Shown here: piece by piece, positions 43,176 through 52,142 of the stretch
Layout of the letters: each line of letters starts with the position of its first letter
Numbering within the stretch: the first letter of the stretch is position 1
Assembly (NCBI RefSeq): GCF_900116615.1
Contig: NZ_FPBF01000002.1
Span: forward strand, 855,807 to 919,806
DNA from: Algoriphagus locisalis
GTDB lineage: Bacteria > Bacteroidota > Bacteroidia > Cytophagales > Cyclobacteriaceae
Reading direction: 5' to 3'
Length of the DNA stretch: 64,000 nt
Notes under the pieces: generated by a model
Seen by the model: the letters and a program-made list of their open reading frames with translations, nothing else
The model's database searches: none
What the model was told of the DNA's origin: nothing
Made by a program: the position numbers and the translations under genes

Positions 43176-46100
43176 ATGACCAAAAGAACACTAATATCGG
43201 CTTTGGGTCTCAGCATACTGATGATGTCTTGCACAGAAAATGACAAGTCAAGCGCAGCTGATAATCCCTCAATTGCCAACACCCCTCCTCTCTTTACACT
43301 ATTGACTCCCGAGCAAACCGGGATTACTTTTTCCAATAAAATAGAAGAGAATCTGAACCTCAATGTCCTGATGTACGAGTACCTCTACAATGGAGGTGGA
43401 GTGGCAGTCGGGGATCTCAATGGAGATGGTTTGGAGGATATTTATTTTTCTGCTAATGTGAGTGGCAATCAGCTTTACCTGAATCAAGGTAATCTTACAT
43501 TCAAAGAAACAGCCCAAGCTTCCGGAGCAACGGGAAGATCTGGTCCCTGGAAGACCGGAGTTGTATTTGTCGATATCAACGGCGACAACAAACTAGATAT
43601 TTATCAATGCTACTCAGGAAATCTCCCTACAGAGAAGCGCACAAACGAACTTTTTGTCAATCAGGGAAATGATGAAAACGGAACTCCTATTTTCAAAGAA
43701 ATGGCAGAGGAATACGGAATTGCATCAAACGCCCCGAGCACCACAGGCAGCTTTTTTGACTACGATCTGGATGGAGACCTGGATTTATTTCTACTCAATC
43801 ATAACACCAAATCCATCCAAAACCAGGATGTGAATCTGACTAAAGTGCTTATGCAGGAAAAGCACGAGGCAGGCCCGCAACTTTTTGAAAACCGAGATGG
43901 GAAATTCGTTGAAGTCACTCAAAAAGCAGGAATCTCCAGCTCCAGCCTATCTTATGGTCTAGGTATAGCCATTGCAGATATCAATCAGGACGGCTGGCCG
44001 GACCTCTACATTGGCAATGACTACTCCATGCCCGATTACCTGTATATCAATCAACAGGACGGCACCTTCAAAGATGAAATACTTGCTCGAATGGGACACA
44101 CTTCCCATTTCTCTATGGGAAACGATATCGCTGACATCAACAACGACGGTTTACCGGATATTTTCACCCTGGACATGCTACCTGAAAGTAATGAAAGGCA
44201 AAAGCTTTTGCTTGCTCCGGATAATTTTGAGCTATTCAAGCTGAATGTGGACAAAGGTTTCCACCACCAGTACATGCGTAATATGCTTCATGTAAACTCA
44301 GGCGATGGGACTTTTCAGGAAATCGGGCAGTTGGCAGGATTGTCAAATACGGACTGGAGCTGGTCATCCCTTTTTGCGGATTTCGATAATGACAGCTGGA
44401 AAGATCTCTTTGTCACCAATGGATACCTGAGAGATTATAACAATCAGGATTTTCTGAAATACATGGACAATTATGTGCGTACTTCAGGAGGAAAGTTGAA
44501 AAGGGAGGATCTGCTCAATATGGTGAAAAACATGCCTTCCTCGAATCTGACCAATTATATTTTTCGAAATTCAGGAAATCTGACTTTTCAGAACCAAACT
44601 GCATCCTGGGGAATCAACCAAATCGGCAATAGTAGTGGAGCTGCCTACAGCGACCTGGACAATGACGGAGATCTTGACTTGATCGTCAACAACATCAATA
44701 CCCCGGCTTTTATCTATGAAAATCAGACTAGCCAAAGAGATGGAGGGAATTACCTGAATATTAACCTTGCCGGATCGGGAAGTAATACTTCGGCATTTGG
44801 AGCGAAAGTTGCCATTTTTACCGGTTCAGATGTACAGGTGCTGGAGCAAAATCCGTTTCGGGGATATCAATCATCCATATCGACTACCTTACATTTTGGT
44901 CTGGGGAAAGTCAAAGAAATAGACTCACTTCGGGTCACATGGCCAGGAGGGCAAATCACAAAGCAATATAAAGTTGCCGCCAATCAAACCTTAGCCTTAA
45001 GTGAAAATGAAGGCCAAAGCTTCCTTCCCGAAAAGCCAAAGGCCTCTAAAGCCTTCCTGACAAAAAAATCAGATTTGGCTACTGAAGCAGGACGGGAATT
45101 CAATGATTACAAAAGACAACCCCTGCTGATCAATCCTATTTCTGGAAATGGAAAGGCAATGGTAGTCGCCGACTTTACCGGTGACGGAAAAGAAGACCTT
45201 TTCGTCGGAGCAGGTTCCAATGCCAGCGCTTCATTATTTACCCAAAGTTCAAATGGAACCTTTGTTAAACAGAATTCCAGCGTATTCGCGTCAGCATCCA
45301 AGGCTGAAGATTCGGATGCCATCGCCTTTGATGCCAATGGTGACGGGAGTTTGGATTTATATGTTGCAAGTGGCGGGGTTTATGACTTCAACCTGGGAGA
45401 CGATTCCCTGAGGGATCGTATGTACCTGAACGATGGCAAGGGCAATTTCTCCCTTAGCCCAGATGCTCTTCCCAAAGAAGCTTTTCCTACCGGGACTATA
45501 CAGGTTGCCGACCTTAATTTTGATGGGTTTCCCGATTTATTTGTGGGCGCCAGAGTCAATCCCGGCCAGTTCCCAACTTCCCCAGGAGCAAGGATATGGA
45601 TCAATGATGGCCAGGGAAATTTTTCAGACCAGACCAAACAACTTGCACCTACCTTTGTCAATTTGGGGATGCTGACTGACTCCGGCCTAGCAGACCTCGA
45701 TCAGGACGGAAAACCGGAATTGATAGTAGTCGGTGATGCGATGCCAATCCAGGTTTTTTCTTTTCAAAATGACAGGTGGCAGGAAACCACGCTCAATTAC
45801 TTTGAAAAGCATGAATTTGGTTTTTGGAATAACTTGACTATCGCAGATTGGGATGGTGATGGTACAGTGGAGCTATTGGCAGGTAACCTAGGCACCAACT
45901 CCCAAATCAAAGCCAGTAGCGCCGAACCAGCCGAGATTCTTTATAAGGATTTTGACGGAAATGGCTCTGTAGATGCATTCTTGGCCTATTACATTCAAGG
46001 AGAACGATATCCTGCTGCCAGCCGGGATGAGATTCTCGGACAGGTGCTGTTCTTGAAAAAACGGTACTTGGACTTTAAGTCTTTTGCCAATGTGAAAATG

Positions 46101-46526
46101 AGTGAGCTTTTTACTCCGCAAGAACGTCAAGGAGCAAACTCGATTTTTATCAACCGACTGGAAACCAGCTATTTTGTCAGAAATGAATCGGGAAAATATC
46201 AAGCGAAAGCCCTACCAATTCAAGCTCAGTTTTCTCCAGTCTATGCTTCTGAAGCCGTAGATATGAACGGAGATGGTAACCTAGATATGGTATTGGGAGG
46301 AAATAATGACTACGGAAAACTGTACTTTGGTAAATATGACGCCAACCATGGCACTGTCTTACTTGGCGATGGCAAAGGCCAATTTACGTTTGTCAATAAA
46401 TCAGCAGCTGGCTTGGATCTCCGTGGAAGTGTACGAAAGATCACAGCTCGCAAAGACCTGTTGATTATATATTTGGATAACTACACAGTAAGCATCTATT
46501 CCCTCCACCCATCAAAAATGGATTAA
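43176..46526 (+). CDS. FG-GAP/VCBS-repeat lipoprotein with ASPIC/UnbV domain
   Basis: Large exported lipoprotein of 1116 residues, lipobox LMMSC (Cys19). It contains many FG-GAP/VCBS calcium-binding repeats of the DLNGDGLEDIYF type (e.g. DINGDNKLDIYQ, DLDNDGDLDLIV, DMNGDGNLDMVL), folding into two integrin-like beta-propellers. An ASPIC/UnbV domain of about 70 residues separates them (GAKVAIFTGSDV to LRVTWPGGQ). Such proteins are common beside SusC/SusD pairs, and a carbohydrate-binding or extracellular-matrix role is assumed. ATG 43176 is chosen because it begins a clean lipoprotein signal; the longer frame starting at 43149 does not. Confidence 0.93.
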   Translation: MTKRTLISALGLSILMMSCTENDKSSAADNPSIANTPPLFTLLTPEQTGITFSNKIEENLNLNVLMYEYLYNGGGVAVGDLNGDGLEDIYFSANVSGNQLYLNQGNLTFKETAQASGATGRSGPWKTGVVFVDINGDNKLDIYQCYSGNLPTEKRTNELFVNQGNDENGTPIFKEMAEEYGIASNAPSTTGSFFDYDLDGDLDLFLLNHNTKSIQNQDVNLTKVLMQEKHEAGPQLFENRDGKFVEVTQKAGISSSSLSYGLGIAIADINQDGWPDLYIGNDYSMPDYLYINQQDGTFKDEILARMGHTSHFSMGNDIADINNDGLPDIFTLDMLPESNERQKLLLAPDNFELFKLNVDKGFHHQYMRNMLHVNSGDGTFQEIGQLAGLSNTDWSWSSLFADFDNDSWKDLFVTNGYLRDYNNQDFLKYMDNYVRTSGGKLKREDLLNMVKNMPSSNLTNYIFRNSGNLTFQNQTASWGINQIGNSSGAAYSDLDNDGDLDLIVNNINTPAFIYENQTSQRDGGNYLNINLAGSGSNTSAFGAKVAIFTGSDVQVLEQNPFRGYQSSISTTLHFGLGKVKEIDSLRVTWPGGQITKQYKVAANQTLALSENEGQSFLPEKPKASKAFLTKKSDLATEAGREFNDYKRQPLLINPISGNGKAMVVADFTGDGKEDLFVGAGSNASASLFTQSSNGTFVKQNSSVFASASKAEDSDAIAFDANGDGSLDLYVASGGVYDFNLGDDSLRDRMYLNDGKGNFSLSPDALPKEAFPTGTIQVADLNFDGFPDLFVGARVNPGQFPTSPGARIWINDGQGNFSDQTKQLAPTFVNLGMLTDSGLADLDQDGKPELIVVGDAMPIQVFSFQNDRWQETTLNYFEKHEFGFWNNLTIADWDGDGTVELLAGNLGTNSQIKASSAEPAEILYKDFDGNGSVDAFLAYYIQGERYPAASRDEILGQVLFLKKRYLDFKSFANVKMSELFTPQERQGANSIFINRLETSYFVRNESGKYQAKALPIQAQFSPVYASEAVDMNGDGNLDMVLGGNNDYGKLYFGKYDANHGTVLLGDGKGQFTFVNKSAAGLDLRGSVRKITARKDLLIIYLDNYTVSIYSLHPSKMD

Positions 46527-46577
46527 ATCACAAACCCTATACGCGTATATTTAGTGCTAAAGAATTTCTCTTTGAAC

Positions 46578-47543
46578 ATGTTTAAGAATAACTCAAAATA
46601 CCTAGTGGTACCTGCCTTGATGCTGATGAGCTTTGATGTCAGCGATGCCAACTTTGAAGCCTACACCCAGAAAATCCCCGGAACAGAAGTGACTTTCCAA
46701 ATGACCCCTATACCAGAGGGAACCTTCACCATGGGATCAGAAAGCTCTGAAAATGCTGACGAGAAACCCGCCCACGAAGTGAAAATCGCTCCCTTCTGGA
46801 TGGGTACACATGAAGTGACTTGGGATGCCTTTGAGCTTTTTTTGGATAAAAACTACGAGCTGGCGATTTCCGAAGGACCGATCGGCGAATTGGTAGATGG
46901 GCTGACCAGACCAAGTATGCCGTATCTTGATATGACGTTTGGGATGGGTAAGGAAGGCAAGCCAGCCATAGGTATGACCCAGTATGGAGCCATTCAGTTT
47001 TGCCACTGGCTTTATTTGAAAACAGGTATTTTCTACAGGCTTCCAACTGAAGCGGAATGGGAGTATGCAGCAAAGGCAGGAACGGATACCCGTTTTTTCT
47101 TTGGTGATGATCCGGCCTTACTTGGAGAATATGCCTGGACCAAAGAGAATTCGGAAGAGAGCACGCATCCTATCGGAGAAAAGAAGCCTAACCCTTGGGG
47201 TCTTTATGATATTTACGGAAATGTACTGGAATGGACTTCGGATCAATATGATCCAGAATTTTACGCTACATCTCCTTCAGATAATCCTACGAACCCATCG
47301 ACTGACCTCTATCCTAGGGTCGTTCGTGGCGGAAGTTACGATACAGAAGCCGAGGAACTGAGTTCTGCCGCACGTTTTGTAAGTTCTGCGGATTGGAAGC
47401 GAATCGATCCACAGATCCCCAAGAGCCAATGGTGGTTCCCGGAAGCTCCTTTCTTGGGATTGAGACTGGTGAGGCCACAGATCCCACCGAGTCCAGAAGA
47501 AATAATGGCTTATTATCAAGCCGCACCTATCACTGATTACTAA
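46578..47543 (+). CDS. formylglycine-generating enzyme-like protein lacking catalytic cysteines
   Basis: Exported 321-residue protein of the FGE-sulfatase (SUMF1) fold: TIPEGTFTMGS-like start (PIPEGTFTMGSESSENADE), HEVTWDAF, RLPTEAEWEYAAKAG, GNVLEWTSDQY and RVVRGGSY. In true FGE the segment after GGSY carries two copper-binding cysteines (GGSYLCxxSYC). Here it reads GGSYDTEAEEL, with Thr256 and Leu in place of the cysteines, so it should not convert sulfatase Cys to formylglycine. It may be a binding protein or another enzyme (the family also includes EgtB and SenA-type C-terminal parts). ATG 46578 is preferred; a GTG at 46554 is possible. Gap to next gene 18 bases. Confidence 0.88.
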   Translation: MFKNNSKYLVVPALMLMSFDVSDANFEAYTQKIPGTEVTFQMTPIPEGTFTMGSESSENADEKPAHEVKIAPFWMGTHEVTWDAFELFLDKNYELAISEGPIGELVDGLTRPSMPYLDMTFGMGKEGKPAIGMTQYGAIQFCHWLYLKTGIFYRLPTEAEWEYAAKAGTDTRFFFGDDPALLGEYAWTKENSEESTHPIGEKKPNPWGLYDIYGNVLEWTSDQYDPEFYATSPSDNPTNPSTDLYPRVVRGGSYDTEAEELSSAARFVSSADWKRIDPQIPKSQWWFPEAPFLGLRLVRPQIPPSPEEIMAYYQAAPITDY

Positions 47544-47561
47544 CCCTTAATACCTATACTT

Positions 47562-48872
47562 ATGAAAATCGATAATACGCGAAGAGACTTCATCAAAACA
47601 TCTGCCTTGGTAACTGGCGGATTGATGACATCCCCTTTTATTTTGCCAGGCGCCTATGCTGCCCCTGCCAATGAACTGAAACTTGCAGTAATAGGCTGTG
47701 GTGGCCGTGGAACCGGTGCTGCATTCCAGGCTTTGGCTACAGGACATAATATTAAAGTTGTCGCTATGGCGGATGCCTTTAGAGACCGACTGGATAATGC
47801 GCACAAAGCCTTGAGCGAGAAATATGGAGATAAAATGGCTGTTCCTGAAGAAATGAAATTCGTTGGGTTTGATGCTTACAAAGATGCTATGGCTCAGGCA
47901 GATGTTGTGATCTTAGCGACACCTCCAGGTTTCAGACCGATTCATTTCGAAGAAGCGGTAAAGCAGGGAAAACAGGTTTTTATGGAGAAACCAGTAGCAG
48001 TAGATGCTGCCGGTATCAGAAAAGTACTGAAAGCAGCCGAAGAAGCTAAAGCCAAAAAACTAAATGTGGTGGTAGGTCTTCAGAGACACTATCAGGCAAA
48101 TTATATAGAGACAATCAAGCGAATTCATGATGGCGAAATCGGTGATATAATCAACGGTCAAGTCTATTGGAACGATGGTGGCGTGTGGGTAAGAGAGCGA
48201 CAGCCGGGGCAGACAGAGATGGAATACCAGATGAGAAACTGGTACTATTTCAACTGGCTTTGCGGTGACCACATCAATGAGCAACATGTACACAACATCG
48301 ATGTGGCCAACTGGGTGAAGCAAGGTCCACCTGTAAAAGCAGAAGGAACCGGCGGACGCTTGGTGAGGACTGGTAAGGAAAACGGAGAAATCTTTGATCA
48401 CCATGTATTGACTTATACTTATGCTGATGGTACAGTAATACACAGTGAGTGCCGTCACTTCCCAGGTGCGCAAAACCGCGTAGATGAAAGTTTCCAGGGA
48501 ACCAAAGGAACTGCATTCCTAAGTGCTGGTAACCACGGTATTCTGAAGGATTGGAAAGGCAATATGCTGTACGAGCATGATCGCAAAAATCAGCCAAACC
48601 CCTACCAAGTGGAGCACGACCTACTTTGGGAGGCGCTGTTCAACGGGGAATATAAATTTGCTGATGCTGAAAATGCCGCAAACAGTACCATGACTGCGAT
48701 CATGGGCAGATACGCTACCTATTCTGGTAAGCCACTCACCTTTGATGAGGCGATCAATGGCACGGTGGATTTGATGCCAGAAACTTTTGCCTGGGATGCT
48801 ATGCCGAAGATTCTACCTGGAGAAGATGGCTATTATCCACATGCTATTCCTGGAAAAACTAAAGTGATATAA
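47562..48872 (+). CDS. Tat-exported Gfo/Idh/MocA family oxidoreductase
   Basis: NAD(P)-dependent sugar oxidoreductase with a twin-arginine signal (TRRDFIKTSALVTGG), so it should act in the periplasm with a tightly bound cofactor. The Rossmann motif LAVIGCGGRGTGA follows the signal, the family EKPVAVD motif is present, and the catalytic region is CGDHINEQHVHNIDVANW. Length 436. Enzymes of this type in Bacteroidota include periplasmic glycosidases acting through NAD-assisted oxidation and enzymes of 3-keto-sugar pathways. Only two bases separate it from the TIM-barrel gene, so the two are surely coupled. Confidence 0.94.
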   Translation: MKIDNTRRDFIKTSALVTGGLMTSPFILPGAYAAPANELKLAVIGCGGRGTGAAFQALATGHNIKVVAMADAFRDRLDNAHKALSEKYGDKMAVPEEMKFVGFDAYKDAMAQADVVILATPPGFRPIHFEEAVKQGKQVFMEKPVAVDAAGIRKVLKAAEEAKAKKLNVVVGLQRHYQANYIETIKRIHDGEIGDIINGQVYWNDGGVWVRERQPGQTEMEYQMRNWYYFNWLCGDHINEQHVHNIDVANWVKQGPPVKAEGTGGRLVRTGKENGEIFDHHVLTYTYADGTVIHSECRHFPGAQNRVDESFQGTKGTAFLSAGNHGILKDWKGNMLYEHDRKNQPNPYQVEHDLLWEALFNGEYKFADAENAANSTMTAIMGRYATYSGKPLTFDEAINGTVDLMPETFAWDAMPKILPGEDGYYPHAIPGKTKVI

Positions 48873-48874
48873 TC

Positions 48875-49786
48875 ATGGAGAGAAGAGGATTTATCAAAAA
48901 AATCGGCTTAGGAAGCACTGTTTTAGGCGCTTCTGGAGCATTGAGCTTTCCTTCATTTGCCGGAGGCAATGCAGAGCCAACTTTCAATATGGATTTTGCA
49001 CCGCATTTCGGAATGTTTAGAAATTCTGCTCCTGGTGGGATTGTGGACGAATTGAAATTCATGGCTGACCAAGGTTTCAGATCTCTGGAAGATAACGGTA
49101 TGCTTGGCAGATTAGTAGAAGATCAGACCTTGATCGGCAAAACGCTTGAATCTCTGGGAATGAGAATGGGTGTTTTTGTGATCGATGGAGGTGAAAACTG
49201 GAAAACTTCCCTGACCACTGGAAAGAAAGAACACGAGGATCTTTTCGTAGAGACCTGCAAAAAATCCGTGGAAGTAGCCAAGCGCGTAGGTGCAAAATGG
49301 ATGACTGTGGTACCTGGTTATTTCGAAAGAAACCTTCCTATGGGAGTACAGACTGGCAATGTCATTGAAGCCTATAAGCGTGGAGCGGAAGTATTGGAGA
49401 AAGAAGGTTTGGTCATGGTAATGGAACCCTTGAGTGACAACCCGGATCTTTTCCTACGTCATGCGGATCAGTCTTATATGATTTGCAAAGCCGTGGACAG
49501 CCCTGCATGTAAAATCCTGTACGATATCTACCACATGCAGCGGAATGAAGGAAACCTCATCGCGACCATGGAAAAGACCTGGGATGAGATCGACTACATT
49601 CAAATCGGAGATAATCCTGGCAGAAAGGAACCAGGAACCGGAGAAATCAATTATAGCAATGTATTCAAATTCATCCACGAAAAAGGTTTCAAAGGTGTGA
49701 TGGGAATGGAGCACGGAAATGCTTCCCGCGGAATCGAGGGTGAAAAAGCATTAATCCAAGCCTATAGAAAAGTCGATATAGTCTGA
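48875..49786 (+). CDS. Tat-exported TIM-barrel isomerase (hydroxypyruvate isomerase/AP endonuclease 2 fold)
   Basis: 303 residues with a twin-arginine-like signal (ERRGFIKKIGLGSTVLGASG). The body is a xylose-isomerase-like TIM barrel with candidate metal ligands Glu184 (VMEPLSD), Asp217 and His220 (LYDIYHMQ), and Glu279 (GMEHG). The closest named group is the hydroxypyruvate isomerase family. In related loci, TIM-barrel proteins act as isomerases or epimerases on keto-sugars. Two bases after the oxidoreductase gene, probably a next-step enzyme. Substrate unknown. Confidence 0.9.
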   Translation: MERRGFIKKIGLGSTVLGASGALSFPSFAGGNAEPTFNMDFAPHFGMFRNSAPGGIVDELKFMADQGFRSLEDNGMLGRLVEDQTLIGKTLESLGMRMGVFVIDGGENWKTSLTTGKKEHEDLFVETCKKSVEVAKRVGAKWMTVVPGYFERNLPMGVQTGNVIEAYKRGAEVLEKEGLVMVMEPLSDNPDLFLRHADQSYMICKAVDSPACKILYDIYHMQRNEGNLIATMEKTWDEIDYIQIGDNPGRKEPGTGEINYSNVFKFIHEKGFKGVMGMEHGNASRGIEGEKALIQAYRKVDIV

Positions 49787-49799
49787 TTTTAAAATTTAT

Positions 49800-50834
49800 A
49801 TGATTAAGAGAAAGTTACTGGCGCTATCATTTTTGGTAGCGCTTTTTTCCTGCAAAAAATCTGAGGAAACCCTAGCGGAAATGCCCACTGGATGGGAAGT
49901 TTTGGAAACCCCGGTCGAATCCTCCTTGCGAGGGCTAGCGCCACTTACAGGCGATATAGCCTGGGCAAGTGGAAGTAATGGGACTTGGTTGCGCACATTG
50001 GACGGGGGCCAAACCTGGGAACATGGAGTCATAGCCGGACTGGACACAGTGGATTTTAGATCAATACATGCTTTTGATGCGATGACGGCAATTGCTGTTT
50101 CGGCAGGTCAGCCCGCGGTGATCTACAAAACATTGGATGGGGGCAAAAACTGGGAATTGAAGCATCAGGAGAATGAATTGGCTTTCTTGGATGGGATTAG
50201 CTTTTCATCAGAATCCCGGGGGTTTGTCGTTGGTGATCCGAGTGAAGGAAAGTGGACCATCCTGCAAACAGCAAATCAAGGTGACACCTGGTACCCTCTT
50301 GATTCATTGCCTGGAGCGGTAGCGGGGGAAGCAGCTTTTGCCGCGAGTGCTACATCTCTTTTGGCTGAGGGAAACCAACTATGGCTTGGTACTGGAGGCA
50401 GTGAGTCCAATCTGCATTATTCTAAAGATATGGGCAGCAGCTGGGAGAAGTTTACCAGTCCATTTGTTCAGGGAGAGTCCTCCCAGGGGATTTTTTCGAT
50501 TACCAGCATAGGAGAAGGTGAAATCGTGGGAGTGGGCGGAGATTATTTGAAAGAGGATCTACAGCAGGGAGTTTCAGGGATTTTTGTACCCAATACAAAA
50601 GAGTGGGTAGTTCCAGAGCAAGAGCCTAGAGGATACCGATCCGGTGTTGTTTATTTCCCGATGCAGAAATGGTTAATAGCCGTAGGACCTAGTGGTTCGG
50701 ATTACTCAAAGGATGCAGGTATTACCTGGCATTCTTTTTCCGACGAAGGTTTTCATGCGGTAAAAATGGGCCATGCAGATGGCTCTGTTTGGGCATCAGG
50801 TGCAAAAGGAAAAATCGCTAAATTGAAGTATTAA
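49800..50834 (+). CDS. YCF48/BNR-repeat lipoprotein
   Basis: Exported lipoprotein of 344 residues, lipobox LFSC (Cys18). The mature part has about seven short repeats with the motif TLDGGxxWE (RTLDGGQTWEHG, KTLDGGKNWELK, SKDAGITWHSF), forming a single beta-propeller of the YCF48/sialidase-Asp-box type. Automatic annotations often call such proteins 'oxidoreductase', but no cofactor motif is visible. Last gene of the SusCD operon, 13 bases after the isomerase gene. A weak hairpin (50860-50880) follows. Confidence 0.9.
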   Translation: MIKRKLLALSFLVALFSCKKSEETLAEMPTGWEVLETPVESSLRGLAPLTGDIAWASGSNGTWLRTLDGGQTWEHGVIAGLDTVDFRSIHAFDAMTAIAVSAGQPAVIYKTLDGGKNWELKHQENELAFLDGISFSSESRGFVVGDPSEGKWTILQTANQGDTWYPLDSLPGAVAGEAAFAASATSLLAEGNQLWLGTGGSESNLHYSKDMGSSWEKFTSPFVQGESSQGIFSITSIGEGEIVGVGGDYLKEDLQQGVSGIFVPNTKEWVVPEQEPRGYRSGVVYFPMQKWLIAVGPSGSDYSKDAGITWHSFSDEGFHAVKMGHADGSVWASGAKGKIAKLKY

Positions 50835-50973
50835 ATAGTATAGATTGAAATAGCTATGGGCAATGTGAGGTAAACATTGCAGTAAATTTTACATCTTGGC
50901 TAAGATTATTAGTCCTAAGCTGTAGTATCTTTAGCCTAATCCTCAAAAACCAATAACCCTGATTTTATAAACC

Positions 50974-51708
50974 ATGTTTGAAATTATTCCCTCCATATGG
51001 CTAATCAATGGAAAATGCGTCCGTCTTAAGAGAGGAGATTTTTCTACTGAAGAAGTGATATCCCATAATCCTTTAGAGATCGCGCAGGCTTTTGAGTCCA
51101 TCGGGATTCAGAGACTTCATTTGGTGGATTTGGATGGTGCACGTAGAGGAGAACCCAAAAATTACCATATCCTAGAGGCAATAGCTGGATACACTGAATT
51201 GAAAGTTGATTTTACCGGCGGTATCACCACCGATGGAGATGTAATCAAATGTTTTGAATTTGGTGCTAGTACCATCACGGTCAGTTCTGTGGCTGCAAAT
51301 TATCCAGAACGTTTTGCTCAATTTATCCTTTCCTATGGAAGGCAAAAAATCAATTTGGCAGCAGACACCAACCCTTCAGATAATAAAATAAAAATCAGGG
51401 GCTGGCTTAAGAAAACAGAAATTGATCTTTTTGATCATATTTCTTTCTTCTATGAAAGAGGTCTGAAGTATCTGAAATGCTCGGATGTCTCCCGTGATGG
51501 CGTCATGCAAGGACCTAACTTTGCACTCTTTCAATCTATACGTGACAAGTTTCCTGAGATAAATCTAGCGGCAAGTGGTGGTGTGAGAGGAATAGATGAT
51601 TTCCGAAGACTAAAAGACATGGGTGTCTCTGCATCAGTGTTTGGAAGAGCTTATTACGAAGGAATGATTAGCCTTCAGGACTTGGAAAAATTTCTTTCAG
51701 AAGGCTGA
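50974..51708 (+). CDS. HisA-like TIM-barrel protein lacking the N-terminal catalytic Asp
   Basis: Clear homologue of phosphoribosylformimino-AICAR-P isomerase (HisA): GKCVRLKRGDF, HLVDLDGARRGE, DVSRDGVMQGPN and the phosphate-binding LAASGGVRG and FGRAYYEG are conserved, length 244. In HisA the two catalytic acids are the Asp in PAIDL and an Asp near residue 130. Here PAID is PSIW (Trp9), while Asp131 (AADTN) remains. It stands alone, not in a his operon. So it is probably a paralogue with another substrate, not the histidine enzyme. The gene ends inside a hairpin shared with the convergent gene. Confidence 0.85.
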   Translation: MFEIIPSIWLINGKCVRLKRGDFSTEEVISHNPLEIAQAFESIGIQRLHLVDLDGARRGEPKNYHILEAIAGYTELKVDFTGGITTDGDVIKCFEFGASTITVSSVAANYPERFAQFILSYGRQKINLAADTNPSDNKIKIRGWLKKTEIDLFDHISFFYERGLKYLKCSDVSRDGVMQGPNFALFQSIRDKFPEINLAASGGVRGIDDFRRLKDMGVSASVFGRAYYEGMISLQDLEKFLSEG

Positions 51709-51720
51709 TTAGTCAGCCTT
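51701..51720. terminator. shared hairpin over the stop codons of two convergent genes
   Basis: Perfect 8-bp stem AAGGCTGA (51701-51708) and TCAGCCTT (51713-51720), loop TTAG. The left arm contains the HisA-like stop TGA and the loop begins the stop (TAA) of the minus-strand gene. U tracts are short, so strength is uncertain. Confidence 0.6.
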
Positions 51721-52068
51721 GAACTTATCTACTATGTAGAGAAAAATATTAAACGATAAGGTAGAGGAGGTTGTTTCTGGTTTTTTCCCTTCTCCGCTAA
51801 CCTGAGTGTCTTTCTTCGGGGCAACGGTTTTAGCACTTGTCGTAGGATTAGCAACTACTACAGGAGGCTGATTATCACCTACTTGAACATCCCCTACATC
51901 AGACATATTTTCTTGTGACTGAGGCTTTGAAAGAGGTCTTTCTCGCTCACCTTCAGGCTTATCACGCTCACTTTGAGCCATTGCGCTCCCTGCACAAAAG
52001 CATAATCCAAGGACAGCTAGGCTGATGATGGTTAATTTCTTAAAGGAAAAATCTTTAATTAGGGTCAT
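51709..52068 (-). CDS. small exported protein, uncharacterised
   Basis: 119 residues: signal peptide (FKKLTIISLAVLGLCFCAGSAMAQ), a long low-complexity Glu/Lys/Pro/Ser-rich middle with no predicted fold, and a hydrophobic C-terminal motif LSFNIFLYIVDKFKAD. I recall similar small proteins with this C-terminal ending in Cytophagales, but cannot name a family. It may be an envelope peptide whose C-terminal motif is the functional part. Convergent with the HisA-like gene. Confidence 0.75.
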   Translation of the reverse strand: MTLIKDFSFKKLTIISLAVLGLCFCAGSAMAQSERDKPEGERERPLSKPQSQENMSDVGDVQVGDNQPPVVVANPTTSAKTVAPKKDTQVSGEGKKPETTSSTLSFNIFLYIVDKFKAD

Positions 52069-52142
52069 AATCGATTAAGGTAACCTCTCTATTAATGAAA
52101 AGGTTTCGTAAAGGGCTCATAAAATTAGGAAAAAAATCCACT

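Noticed and set aside
38079..50834. Starch utilisation (Sus) locus
   Set aside because: No alpha-amylase or other GH13/GH97 gene; SusC and SusD are family names and do not imply starch.
50860..50880. Terminator after the SusCD operon
   Set aside because: GCAATGT/ACATTGC is only 7 bp and has no U tract; too weak to call.
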